Shown here: positions 26,374-34,674 of the stretch, one piece after another | Layout: every line of letters begins with the position of its first letter | How positions within the stretch are numbered: the stretch's first letter is position 1 | Source of the DNA: Planctomycetota bacterium | GTDB lineage: Bacteria; Planctomycetota; Planctomycetia; Isosphaerales; Isosphaeraceae | DNA: 59,783 nt | Direction: 5' to 3' | Assembly (NCBI GenBank): GCA_028291545.1 | Contig: JAQGHR010000034.1 | Span: 1-59,783, forward strand | Translations under genes and position numbers: made by a program | The notes under the pieces: model-generated | The model's input: the letters and a program-made list of their open reading frames with translations, nothing else | Told to the model about the DNA's origin: nothing | The model's database searches: none

Positions 26374-27309
26374 ATGAGCACGACCGACGAGACGACGGAC
26401 CGTCGCGCTCCCATCGACTTTACCTATCGCTTCCAGCCCGATGACCCGAAGCCGTTCTTCATCCCCCGAGATTGGGAGGATGCCTCCGTCTACCTTCAGG
26501 GCGGCAATCACCTGATCGTCCGGTTCTACGAGGCGTGCCGGCGGGGCGCCTACAAGCCCGGCTCGCGTCCTCCGATCGTCGAGATCAGCGCCTCGGAAGC
26601 GACCGGCCTCCCTGTTGGCGACGATGGGTTGCCCGTCCAGATGCCGTTCGCGGTCGTGCTGGGTTGCTCCGACGCGAGGGTGCCGACGGAGCTGTTATTC
26701 GGCCAGGAATTCAACGACATCTTCAATATCCGCGTCGCCGGGAACGTGCTGGCCGAGGAGGGCGTTGGGAGTCTCCTGTACGCACTCCGGTCGTTCGTCC
26801 CCGAATCGGCCCACCCGGGAGGCCGGAGCCTGAAGCTGGCGGCGGTGCTCGGCCACCGCGGTTGCGGGGCGGTGAAGGCCACGGTCAAGGCGTTCCAGTC
26901 CGGCCCGACCGCGGCGTCCATCTTCGGCGATCCGATCGGCTCGATCGTGACCAAGATCGCCGCCCCGGCGCTGGCCTTGGCGTCCGAACTGCTCGACGAA
27001 TCGTACGGGGCCGGGTCATCGAGCGACCCGCGATTCCTGTCGTGCCTGGTCGAGATGATCGTCTACCTGAACGCCGCCTGGGGTGCCCGCGAGGTCCGCG
27101 AGTGGGTCGATGGGGAAGGCCCCGAGATTGCATCCCGCGTCGGCGTGGTCTACGGTGTCTTCGATCCCGAGGATTGGCGCGTTCGCTCTCGCCCCGCAAC
27201 GTCCGAGGACCCCGCTCCCGAGACCTTCGCGGCCCCTCCCAAAGACCTGGAGGGATTGCGCGCCTTCGGCCGCGAGGTGCTCGCGAGGCTCAGGCCGCCC
27301 GGATCTTGA
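26374..27309 (+). CDS. beta-class carbonic anhydrase
   Basis: Zinc enzyme interconverting CO2 and bicarbonate. The zinc ligands are clear: C98 and D100 in CSDARVP, and H161 and C164 in HRGCGAV. The length of 311 aa is longer than the 200-230 usual in bacteria, with an N-terminal extension of about 85 residues and a C-terminal tail. No signal peptide, so cytoplasmic. It sits 48 nt after the thiolase and 34 nt before a biotin-dependent carboxyltransferase, which consumes bicarbonate through carboxybiotin. Local supply of bicarbonate to that carboxylase is a reasonable inference. Confidence 0.93.
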   Translation: MSTTDETTDRRAPIDFTYRFQPDDPKPFFIPRDWEDASVYLQGGNHLIVRFYEACRRGAYKPGSRPPIVEISASEATGLPVGDDGLPVQMPFAVVLGCSDARVPTELLFGQEFNDIFNIRVAGNVLAEEGVGSLLYALRSFVPESAHPGGRSLKLAAVLGHRGCGAVKATVKAFQSGPTAASIFGDPIGSIVTKIAAPALALASELLDESYGAGSSSDPRFLSCLVEMIVYLNAAWGAREVREWVDGEGPEIASRVGVVYGVFDPEDWRVRSRPATSEDPAPETFAAPPKDLEGLRAFGREVLARLRPPGS

Positions 27310-27343
27310 CGACCCTCCGCTTCGGTACGAATGAGGCCCCGTC

Positions 27344-28984
27344 GTGACGACCGCCCAGCACCGCCCGGATACCCGAGGTTCCGCCGAGCCGATCCTGCGC
27401 GAGCGATCCGCCGAGATCGCCGCCGAGGCGCGCGTGATCGCGCTCGGGGGCGGCCGGGTCGCCATCGAGCGTCAGCACGAGAAGGGCCGAAAGACGGCCC
27501 GGGAGCGGATCGCCGCCCTGCTCGACCCGGGTGCCTCATTCCTGGAACTCGGCCTCTGGGCCGCGCATGGGATGTATACCGAATGGGGCGGCGCACCCTC
27601 GGCCGGGGTCGTCACCGGGCTCGGCGTCGTCTCCGGTCGGAGGGTGATGATCGTCGCCAACGACGCCACCGTGAAGGCCGGCGCATTCTTCCCGATGACC
27701 ATCAAGAAAGTCCTCCGCGCCCAGGAGATCGCCGGACAGAATCATCTTCCCTTGATCTATCTCGTCGATTCCTCGGGCGTGTTTCTGCCCATGCAGGACG
27801 AGGTGTTCCCGGACGTGGACGACTTCGGCCGGATCTTCCGCAACAACGCCGTCCTGTCGGCCCAGGGCATCCCACAGATCGCCGCGATCATGGGCAATTG
27901 CGTCGCGGGCGGGGCCTATTTGCCGGTGCTGTGCGACACCGTGCTGATGACCGAAGGCTCCGGCCTCTATCTCGCCGGCCCGGCCCTGGTCAAGGCCGCG
28001 ATCGGCCAGGACGTCTCGCACGAAGACCTCGGCGGCGCTCACATGCACGCGGCGATCAGCGGCACGATCGACTATCGCGAGCCCGACGACGAGTCTTGCC
28101 TGGAACGCATCCGCCGCCTCGTCGCCCTGCTGCCGCCCGACCCGCCGCGATCGTCGTCGGAGATCGATCCGCCCGCACGACCGGCCGACGACCTCTACGA
28201 GATCGTCAAGACCGACCCGTCGGCCCAGTACGACGTGCGCGACCTGCTCGCGGCCTTGCTGGATGGCGGCCGGTTCGATGAATATCGCGCGGAGTTTGGC
28301 CAGGCGATTGGCTGCGGATTCGGCCATCTCGGAGGCATCGCGATCGGAATTGTTGCCAACCAACGGCTCCGCATGAAGCCCGCCAGGGGCGGCCCGTTCC
28401 AGTTCGGCGGGGTGATCTATTCCGACTCCGCCGACAAGGCCGCGCGGTTCGTCCTGGAGTGCAACCAGACCCGCGTCCCGCTCCTGTTCCTGCAGGACGT
28501 GAACGGTTTCGACGTCGGCCGCGATGCCGAGCGGTCGGGCATCATCCGCAGCGGTGCGAAGCTGGTGAATGCGGTGAGCAACAGCGTCGTGCCGAAGATC
28601 ACGCTCCTCCTCGGCCATTCCTTCGGCGCCGGCCACTACGCCCTGTGCGGCCGCGCCTTCGACCCCCGTTTCCTCTTCGCCTGGCCCGGCGCCCGCTACG
28701 CCGTGATGGGCGGCAACCAAGCCGCCAAGACGATGCTCGACGTCAATCTCGCCACCCTCACTCGCCAGGGCAAGACGATCGACCCCGCCGAGATGGACGC
28801 GATGGCGTCCGAGCTTCGCGCCCGCTACGATCGCGAGACCGATATCCGCTACGCCGCGGCTCGCGGCTGGGTCGACGCGATCCTCGACCCCGCCGAAACG
28901 CGAGACGTGCTGATCGCGGCGTTCGACATCGTCACTCGCACGCGAGAGGTTTCGGGAATTCCGCTCGGGGTGTTTCAGGTCTGA
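27344..28984 (+). CDS. acyl-CoA carboxylase beta subunit (carboxyltransferase)
   Basis: Carboxyltransferase subunit of a biotin-dependent acyl-CoA carboxylase of the MccB/PccB/AtuC group. GTG start at 27344, 546 aa, normal for the family. Motifs include the N-terminal half CoA-binding region (GMYTEWGGAPSAGVVTGLG), GNCVAGGAYLPVLCD, and in the C-terminal half PLLFLQDVNGFDVG and ARYAVMGGNQAAKTML. The acyl-CoA specificity (methylcrotonyl, geranyl, propionyl or other) cannot be decided from sequence alone; the AtuA neighbours favour a branched or terpenoid-like substrate. No biotin carboxylase/BCCP subunit is encoded in the window. Confidence 0.92.
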   Translation: MTTAQHRPDTRGSAEPILRERSAEIAAEARVIALGGGRVAIERQHEKGRKTARERIAALLDPGASFLELGLWAAHGMYTEWGGAPSAGVVTGLGVVSGRRVMIVANDATVKAGAFFPMTIKKVLRAQEIAGQNHLPLIYLVDSSGVFLPMQDEVFPDVDDFGRIFRNNAVLSAQGIPQIAAIMGNCVAGGAYLPVLCDTVLMTEGSGLYLAGPALVKAAIGQDVSHEDLGGAHMHAAISGTIDYREPDDESCLERIRRLVALLPPDPPRSSSEIDPPARPADDLYEIVKTDPSAQYDVRDLLAALLDGGRFDEYRAEFGQAIGCGFGHLGGIAIGIVANQRLRMKPARGGPFQFGGVIYSDSADKAARFVLECNQTRVPLLFLQDVNGFDVGRDAERSGIIRSGAKLVNAVSNSVVPKITLLLGHSFGAGHYALCGRAFDPRFLFAWPGARYAVMGGNQAAKTMLDVNLATLTRQGKTIDPAEMDAMASELRARYDRETDIRYAAARGWVDAILDPAETRDVLIAAFDIVTRTREVSGIPLGVFQV

Positions 28985-29005
28985 CGTCTGGCACGGAGGG
29001 AGAGA

Positions 29006-29584
29006 GTGCGCATCCATGTGTTCGAATGCATGCTGGTGACGGCTGTCGTCGGCCTGGGGCTGGGGATCGGCGAACTCGTCTATCGGGGCTTCGACGGCCC
29101 GTTTACGTCCCCGGGGAGGTTCAGGTACACCGGTCCGGTGCAAGTTGCGCTCTTCCGGATCAATACTCGGATGCAACCCGTCTTGTTTGGACTTGAGATC
29201 GCCGCAGGCGTGGCGATATGGGTGAACGCCATGACGGGCCGGGGGCCGCGAACCTGGGGAGTCGGTCGCTGGGCCGCGTCGTCGTCGGGGATCTGCGCGC
29301 TGGTCTACCTCGGCCGTGCGGATCTGATCAGCGCCATCAATCGTTACCGTTTCGCTGGCGGCCCGATGGAGCCCAGATTCTGGCCGCACACCAATTTTCT
29401 GCTGTTCAGGTTCTGGAATGATTATCTTGCGATCGCCCTATTCGGCTTCGGGGTCTCGGCCTTGCTCGCGCGCTGGCCGAAGGCCACGCAGCCGGACGCC
29501 CTTGAGTGGCTGGGACGCCTCCTTATGGTAGTGATCCCCTTGATTTCCATCATGTTTGACCTGATCCCGGTGATAGGGCCATGA
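29006..29584 (+). CDS. hypothetical four-helix membrane protein
   Basis: 192 residues with a GTG start at 29006 behind a strong GGAGGGAGAG site. About four hydrophobic segments are present (near residues 8-26, 58-76, 93-108 and at the C-terminus with LLMVVIPLISIMF). No recognised family. It overlaps the AtuA gene by 4 nt (ATGA, 29581-29584), so translation is coupled. It sits inside the acyl-CoA operon but resembles generic planctomycete membrane proteins, so a metabolic role is not established. Confidence 0.7.
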   Translation: MRIHVFECMLVTAVVGLGLGIGELVYRGFDGPFTSPGRFRYTGPVQVALFRINTRMQPVLFGLEIAAGVAIWVNAMTGRGPRTWGVGRWAASSSGICALVYLGRADLISAINRYRFAGGPMEPRFWPHTNFLLFRFWNDYLAIALFGFGVSALLARWPKATQPDALEWLGRLLMVVIPLISIMFDLIPVIGP

Positions 29585-30987
29585 TGAGCGATACGAGCCA
29601 GCCAACGATCCGCATCGGCAACGGCGCCGGCTTCTGGGGCGATAACCTCGATGCTCCGGTTGCGCTCGTGAAATCGGGCGAGATTGACGTACTCACGCTC
29701 GAATATCTCGCCGAGTTGACGCTCGCGATCCTGGCGCATCAGCGATCGAAAGACCCGGGCGCGGGCTATGTGAACGACTTTCCGGAGCTTCTCGAACGGA
29801 TCGCTCAGGAGATGATTTCGCAGGGCGATTTGCGAATCGTCACGAACGCGGGGGGCTTGAATCCTCGGGCGTGCGCACGGCGGTGCGGGGCGATCCTCGA
29901 TCATGCGAACCTCGGGCATATCCCGGTCGCCATGATGGATGGGGACGACGTGCTGCCGAGGCTTGCAACGTGGTCGGCCGAGGGCGTGGATCTCTCGCAC
30001 ATGGAGACGGGCCAGCCGATTGCGAGCGTTCTGGACAGGTTCGTCTCGGCGAACGCCTATCTCGGGGCGAGACCGATCGCGGAGGCGATGGGGCAGGGGG
30101 GTAAGGTAGTGATTACCGGCCGGGTGGCGGACGCCTCGCTCACTCTTGGCCCGGCGGCCGCGCATTTCGGGTGGGATTGGGACGACCTTCCCAGGCTGGC
30201 GGGAGCGTCGGTCGCGGGCCATCTGATCGAGTGTGGGGCGCAGGTCACGGGCGGACTCTGGTCCGGATGGGACGACGTGGCCGATCCGGCCGGGATCGGC
30301 TATCCGATCGCGACCGTCGCGGCCGACGGGTCGTCGACGATCAAGAAGCCCGAGGGTTCCGGCGGCCTCGTCACCGTCGCCAACGTCGCGGAGCAACTGG
30401 TTTACGAGATCGACGACCCGTCGTGTTACCGGACGCCGGATGTGGACGTGGACCTCACGACGGTTGAATTGATTCAGGACGGGGAAGACCGCGTTCGCGT
30501 GCGAGGTGCGACGGGCCGCGGCCCGTCGGGCAAGCTCAAGGTGGCCGCCGTGTATCGCGACGGGTGGACCGCCAGCGGCATGGTGGCCGTGGTCGGCCGG
30601 AACGCCGAGGACAAGGCGCGGGCGGCGGGCCGGCTCGTCCTGGAGAGGGTCAAGCGGGCCGGCTTTGATCTGGCGGACTCGCTCGTCGAATGCCTGGGCG
30701 CGAACGACGTCGCGCCGGGCGTCGTGCCCCTGCTTCATGCGCCCTATGAGGTGGTCTTGCGGATCTCGGTCCGCGATCCTCGGCGCGTGGCCGTCGAGCG
30801 ATTCTGCCGGGAGATCGCGCCACTGATCACGGCCGGACCACCGGGGATCGCGGGCTATGCGAGCGGGCGTCCCTCGGCCCGGCCCGCGTTCGCGTACTGG
30901 GCGGCGCTGATCGACGCGAGCCTGGTTTCGCCGAGACTGGATGTTCGAACCGCGGCCGAGTGGGCGAACGTGGAGGCGAGACCATGA
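29581..30987 (+). CDS. atuA: AtuA family protein (DUF1446), N-terminal part
   Basis: Member of the AtuA/DUF1446 family, first seen in the acyclic terpene utilisation cluster of Pseudomonas, and of unknown biochemical activity. Signatures visible: RIGNGAGFWGDNLDAP at the start, VLTLEYLAELTLAIL, and IVTNAGGLNPRACA. At 468 aa it lacks the C-terminal domain that many homologues carry; that domain is encoded separately by the next gene, which overlaps by 4 nt (ATGA, 30984-30987). The start is ATG 29581, or the adjacent ATG at 29584. Confidence 0.9.
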   Translation: MMSDTSQPTIRIGNGAGFWGDNLDAPVALVKSGEIDVLTLEYLAELTLAILAHQRSKDPGAGYVNDFPELLERIAQEMISQGDLRIVTNAGGLNPRACARRCGAILDHANLGHIPVAMMDGDDVLPRLATWSAEGVDLSHMETGQPIASVLDRFVSANAYLGARPIAEAMGQGGKVVITGRVADASLTLGPAAAHFGWDWDDLPRLAGASVAGHLIECGAQVTGGLWSGWDDVADPAGIGYPIATVAADGSSTIKKPEGSGGLVTVANVAEQLVYEIDDPSCYRTPDVDVDLTTVELIQDGEDRVRVRGATGRGPSGKLKVAAVYRDGWTASGMVAVVGRNAEDKARAAGRLVLERVKRAGFDLADSLVECLGANDVAPGVVPLLHAPYEVVLRISVRDPRRVAVERFCREIAPLITAGPPGIAGYASGRPSARPAFAYWAALIDASLVSPRLDVRTAAEWANVEARP

Positions 30988-31337
30988 TCCCGGAAGATCG
31001 GCCCATCGTCCCCCTCGGCGACCTCGCCCACACGCGCAGCGGCGACAAGGGGAATCGCTCGAACATCGGCGTCGTGGCGACCGATGCGCGACATTACGAT
31101 CACCTCAGGGCGTGCCTGACCGCCGAGGCCGTCGCCGCATTTTTCGCACCGATGGGGATCGGCCAGGTGGTACGCTATGAGCTACCGAGGATTCACGCCT
31201 TCAATTTCGTGATCGAGCAAGCCCTGGCCGGCGGCGCGAGCCGGTCGTTGCGTCTTGACACCCAAGGCAAGGCCCTGGGCACGATCCTGCTGGAGCTTCC
31301 CCTGCCCGCGCCGGACCCGGTGGAGACGAGCCCATGA
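30984..31337 (+). CDS. AtuA-like C-terminal domain encoded as a separate protein
   Basis: A 117-residue protein starting at ATG 30984 (coupled to atuA by ATGA). It carries the conserved signature AHTRSGDKGNRSNIGVVA, which in many AtuA/DUF1446 proteins forms the C-terminal domain, followed by a pattern ending LPRIHAFNFVIEQAL. It probably acts with the AtuA protein as a two-chain complex. Its stop overlaps the crotonase start (ATGA, 31334-31337), extending the chain of coupled genes. No catalytic residues can be named. Confidence 0.88.
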   Translation: MIPEDRPIVPLGDLAHTRSGDKGNRSNIGVVATDARHYDHLRACLTAEAVAAFFAPMGIGQVVRYELPRIHAFNFVIEQALAGGASRSLRLDTQGKALGTILLELPLPAPDPVETSP

Positions 31338-32101
31338 GCCAGCCACTCGTCCTGATCGAAGAGCACGGCCCCATCGCCGTCTTGACGCTGAACCGGCCCG
31401 AGCGTCGCAACGCCCTGTCGCGGGCCCTGGTCAATGAGTTGAGCGATTCCATCGACAAGCTGGCCGCCGACCCGACTCTTCGCGCGCTGGTCCTGACCGG
31501 CAATGGCCCGACGTTCTGCGCGGGCATGGATCTGAAAGAGGCCTCCGAGCCGTCCGAAACGCAGGCGGTTGGCGACACGCAAGCCATCGCCGATCTAATG
31601 CATCGTGTCCACACCTTTCCCCGGCCCACCATCGCCGCGGCCCAGGGCGACGCGCTCGCGGGAGGCGCGGGGCTGGCCCTGGCCTGCGATTTCGTGCTGA
31701 TGGCCGACGGCGCGTCGCTCGGGTTCCCCGAGGTGAGGCGTGGGCTGGTGGCCGCGATCGTTCTTCACGACCTCGTCCGACACGTCGGTGACCGCCGCGC
31801 CCGCGACCTTCTCCTGACCGGCCGGTCGATCCCTGCCGTCGAGGCCGAGCGCTGGGGGCTGATCAATACCGTCGTCCCGGCCGCGTCGTGTCGGGACGAG
31901 GCGATGGCCCTGGCGCGCTCGCTGTTGGCCTCGGCCCCGATCGCGACGACGACGACGAAACGCCTGCTGGACGAGGCCTCGTCCCTCCCCTCCAACCTCC
32001 GCGGCGCGGCCGCCATCAGCGCGGCGGCTCGCGTCGGTGACGAGGCCGGCGAGGGGATGGCCGCCTTCTTCGAGAAGCGTGCCGCCGCCTGGGATCATTG
32101 A
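31334..32101 (+). CDS. enoyl-CoA hydratase/isomerase (crotonase) family protein
   Basis: Crotonase fold of 255 aa. The oxyanion-hole motifs are present: CAGMDLKE and ALAGGAGLALACD. The glutamate usual in the second motif (GGGCEL in hydratases) is Gly here. The other catalytic glutamate appears retained in LGFPEVRRGL. A classic two-glutamate hydratase mechanism is therefore doubtful; an isomerase or a variant hydratase for a branched enoyl-CoA is possible. It is coupled by ATGA to the AtuA C-terminal-domain gene and followed after 64 nt by an acyl-CoA synthetase. In Atu and Liu pathways this position hydrates the carboxylated enoyl-CoA. Confidence 0.9.
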   Translation: MSQPLVLIEEHGPIAVLTLNRPERRNALSRALVNELSDSIDKLAADPTLRALVLTGNGPTFCAGMDLKEASEPSETQAVGDTQAIADLMHRVHTFPRPTIAAAQGDALAGGAGLALACDFVLMADGASLGFPEVRRGLVAAIVLHDLVRHVGDRRARDLLLTGRSIPAVEAERWGLINTVVPAASCRDEAMALARSLLASAPIATTTTKRLLDEASSLPSNLRGAAAISAAARVGDEAGEGMAAFFEKRAAAWDH

Positions 32102-32165
32102 AGCCGGCGGCGAATTTCGTCCCCGGCGATCGAGCCGATTTCTCTCCCGAATCGGAGTTGCAACG

Positions 32166-33845
32166 ATGGTCGAACACGATGACGTGATTCCGTGGGTCGA
32201 TGGGTTGACCGTGGGCGACGTCCTCCGTCGAACGGCCAGGGTGTATCCCGATCGCGACGCCGTCGTGTTCCCGGCCCTCGGTCTGCGATGGTCGTGGGCG
32301 GAGCTGGATCGGCGCGTCGATCGCGTGGGATCGGCGCTCATCAACCTCGGCGTCCGGCCCGGGGAGCACGTCGGCATCTGGTCGATGAATGCGCCGGAGT
32401 GGGTGGTCACCCAGTTCGCCGTCGGCCGCATCGGCGCCGTGCTGGTGAATATCAATCCCGCCTATCGGCTGCACGAACTGGAGGAGACGCTGCTCCAGGC
32501 GGACGTCACCACGCTGATCGTGGGGTTGCCGTTCAAGACGTCGGACTACGTCGGCATGGTCGAATCGATCATCCCCGAGGTCGTGGGGATGAAGGCCGGC
32601 GCCTGGCGATCGGCGAGACTGCCGGAGCTGCATCGCCTGATCGCCGTGGGCGACCACCCCGCGCGCGGCTGGCTCAGTTGGCACGACCTGGAATCGGAGG
32701 AGATCTCAACGGAGCTCGCCCATCGCGAATCGGCGACCCGCGCCTCCGACGTCTTCAACATCCAGTTCACTTCGGGCACCACCGGGATGCCGAAGGGCGC
32801 GATGCTCACGCACAGAAACATCCTCATGAATGCCTACTACATCGGGCAGCGTGTGGGGTACACCGAGCGCGATCGCGTGTGCGTTCCCGTCCCGTTTTAC
32901 CACTGTTTCGGCTGCGTTCTGGGCACGACGGTCTGCTCGGTCTACGGGTCGGCCATCGTCGCCCCCGCCCCGACCTTTGACGCGAAAGCGACGTTGATCG
33001 CCATCGAATCGGAGCGATGCACGGCGATTTACGGCGTGCCGACGATGTTCGTGACGCAGCTCGATCACCCGGATTTCGACACGTTCGACCTGTCGTCCCT
33101 GCGGACCGGCATCATGGCGGGCAGCCCGTGCCCGTTGCCGCTGATGAACGCGGTCGTGCATCGCATGGGCGCGTCCCAGATCACGATCGGGTACGGGCTG
33201 ACCGAGGCCTCGCCGATCATCACGCAGACCTGGGCCGACGACCCGATCGAGGTCCGGGTCGGCACCGTCGGCTCGGCGATTCCCGGAGTCGAGGTCAAGC
33301 TCGTCCACCCGATCACGCGCGAGGAGGTGCCGCTGGGCGAGACCGGCGAGTTGTGCGTGCGCGGCCACGGGGTCATGGCGGGTTATTACAAGGCCCCCGA
33401 GGCGACGGACAAGGTGATCTCCCCCGATGGATGGCTCGCGACGGGCGACCTGGCCCGAGGCCGCGAGGACGGGAATTATCGGATCGTGGGGCGGTCGAAA
33501 GAGCTGATCATTCGCGGCGGTGAGAATATCTATCCGCCCGAGATCGAGGAATATCTCTGCCATCACCCCTCGGTCGCCGAGGTCGCGGTCGTCGGCCTGC
33601 CCGACCCCGTCTACGGCGAGGCCGTTTCCGCCTGGATCGTCGCCAGGACGGGATGTTCTCTGAAGCCCGAGGACATCCGCGCCTTCTGCACGGGGCAAAT
33701 CGCCCATTTCAAGATCCCGAAGTATGTCGAGATCGTCCCCCATCTGCCCCGCACGGTCACCGGCAAGATCCGCAAGCACCTTCTCCGCGAGCAAGGTATC
33801 GAACAATTCAAGCTCTCCGACGCGGCGACGACCCGGACGGCATGA
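32166..33845 (+). CDS. AMP-binding acyl-CoA synthetase
   Basis: ANL superfamily enzyme that activates a carboxylic acid with ATP and CoA. ATG 32166 gives 559 aa. Core motifs: P-loop FTSGTTGMPKGA, GYGLTEASP, TGDLARG, hinge GRSKELIIRGGENIYPPEIE and the catalytic lysine in VTGKIRKH. It resembles the medium- to long-chain fatty-acyl-CoA synthetases found beside AtuA (AtuH-like), but chain specificity is not readable. It is the last gene of the acyl-CoA operon and would supply the substrate CoA ester. A short hairpin follows 78 nt after the stop. Confidence 0.93.
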   Translation: MVEHDDVIPWVDGLTVGDVLRRTARVYPDRDAVVFPALGLRWSWAELDRRVDRVGSALINLGVRPGEHVGIWSMNAPEWVVTQFAVGRIGAVLVNINPAYRLHELEETLLQADVTTLIVGLPFKTSDYVGMVESIIPEVVGMKAGAWRSARLPELHRLIAVGDHPARGWLSWHDLESEEISTELAHRESATRASDVFNIQFTSGTTGMPKGAMLTHRNILMNAYYIGQRVGYTERDRVCVPVPFYHCFGCVLGTTVCSVYGSAIVAPAPTFDAKATLIAIESERCTAIYGVPTMFVTQLDHPDFDTFDLSSLRTGIMAGSPCPLPLMNAVVHRMGASQITIGYGLTEASPIITQTWADDPIEVRVGTVGSAIPGVEVKLVHPITREEVPLGETGELCVRGHGVMAGYYKAPEATDKVISPDGWLATGDLARGREDGNYRIVGRSKELIIRGGENIYPPEIEEYLCHHPSVAEVAVVGLPDPVYGEAVSAWIVARTGCSLKPEDIRAFCTGQIAHFKIPKYVEIVPHLPRTVTGKIRKHLLREQGIEQFKLSDAATTRTA

Positions 33846-33923
33846 TGTGCTCGGGGAGCAAGGTGCCGCTTACAGCCGATCCGGAGAGCGTTCTCCAGGA
33901 CCGAATCGTCTGTGTCTCGTGAT

Positions 33924-33940
33924 GAGCCCCGACGGGGCTC
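33924..33940. terminator. candidate hairpin after the acyl-CoA operon
   Basis: GAGCCCC-GAC-GGGGCTC forms a perfect 7-bp stem with a 3-nt loop, 78 nt after the synthetase stop. No T-run follows, so intrinsic termination is uncertain. Confidence 0.35.
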
Positions 33941-34035
33941 AAACGCGGCTTCCCGGATAGCCGCTCACCCGGCCTGTTCACCCTCGCCGTTGACGCCGGA
34001 TATTGCCGGACCAGCGCGGCCGATCGACTCGGCCG

Positions 34036-34193
34036 TTACGTGAGTTCACCTCCGCAATCCGGGCAGACTCCGTTGAGCCGGCCCTCCGCGCAGTTTCGGC
34101 AAAACGTGCATTCGAACGAGCAGATCCGCGCGTCGCAAGACCCGGCGGAGGGTCAAGGTCGCAGCATTCCCAGTTGGGTCGAAGTTCGAGCAT
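34036..34193 (-). pseudogene. DUF1272 zinc-finger gene broken by a -1 frameshift
   Basis: From ATG 34193 the frame reads MLELRPNWECCDLDPPPG, the start of the DUF1272 family (normally about 50-60 aa, Cys-rich). After about 34140 the match continues only in a different frame, with CDARICSFECTFC, then CAEGRLNGVCPDCGGEL, ending at TAA 34036-34038. The span is 158 nt, one base short of 53 codons, which fits a single-base deletion in the codon before SCDAR. The first conserved Cys also reads Trp (NWECC against the usual NCECC). Both changes together point to a decayed gene rather than a lone sequencing error. The function of DUF1272 is unknown; the Cys pattern implies zinc binding. Confidence 0.8.
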
Positions 34194-34510
34194 GACGGGA
34201 CACGCCTCGGGCTGTGAGGGGGAGGACCGAGGGCCCGGCCCCTCCTCTGAGTCTCATGACCCCTGCCGGATTGGGAGGCGAAACCTGCCCGGTCAATGAG
34301 CAGGATTCATACGAGGATCAAGAAAACGTGGAGTCCACATGATTTTTCCTAGTTCGACTTAACCCAATTGCTCGGAACGAGTAACAACTTATGAGTTGCC
34401 TCCATCCTCATCGTGGCGGGATGGGGACAGCCTGCGCCGGCCCCTTGTGTGCTTTGTGGGTTTGATACCTGTCCGTCCCCCCCTCATGTCTCGCACCTGG
34501 GATTCCGGCG
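34194..34510. other. non-coding stretch, nothing recognised
   Basis: This 317-nt spacer is less GC-rich than its surroundings between about 34300 and 34400, with a run of AT-rich sequence near 34335-34400 that could hold a promoter for the small rightward frame beginning at 34511. No convincing -10/-35 pair, tRNA or repeat was found. Confidence 0.4.
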
Positions 34511-34669
34511 ATGCACCACTTTGTCCTCTGGTCGTTCGTCGCTGTCCTTGCGCCGCTTTTCGTCCTGGCCGGTGCAAAATTCCTCATTGGGATGATGATT
34601 GCACCGCACCACCCGATCGAGCAACCGACACACGCCGCGAAGCCGAAGGGCCTGGGCTCGTCGCGCTAG
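34511..34669 (+). CDS. candidate 52-residue single-pass membrane peptide
   Basis: ATG 34511 opens a frame ending at TAG 34667-34669. The product begins MHHFVLWSFVAVLAPLFVLA, a hydrophobic helix that continues to about residue 30, then has a short polar tail with APHHPIEQ and basic residues (HAAKPKG). Third-position GC is high, as in the neighbouring genes. It ends 5 nt before the convergent GH18 stop. No family is recognised; evidence is the membrane-helix layout and codon bias only, and no strong ribosome-binding site is present. Confidence 0.42.
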   Translation: MHHFVLWSFVAVLAPLFVLAGAKFLIGMMIAPHHPIEQPTHAAKPKGLGSSR

Positions 34670-34674
34670 GATCG

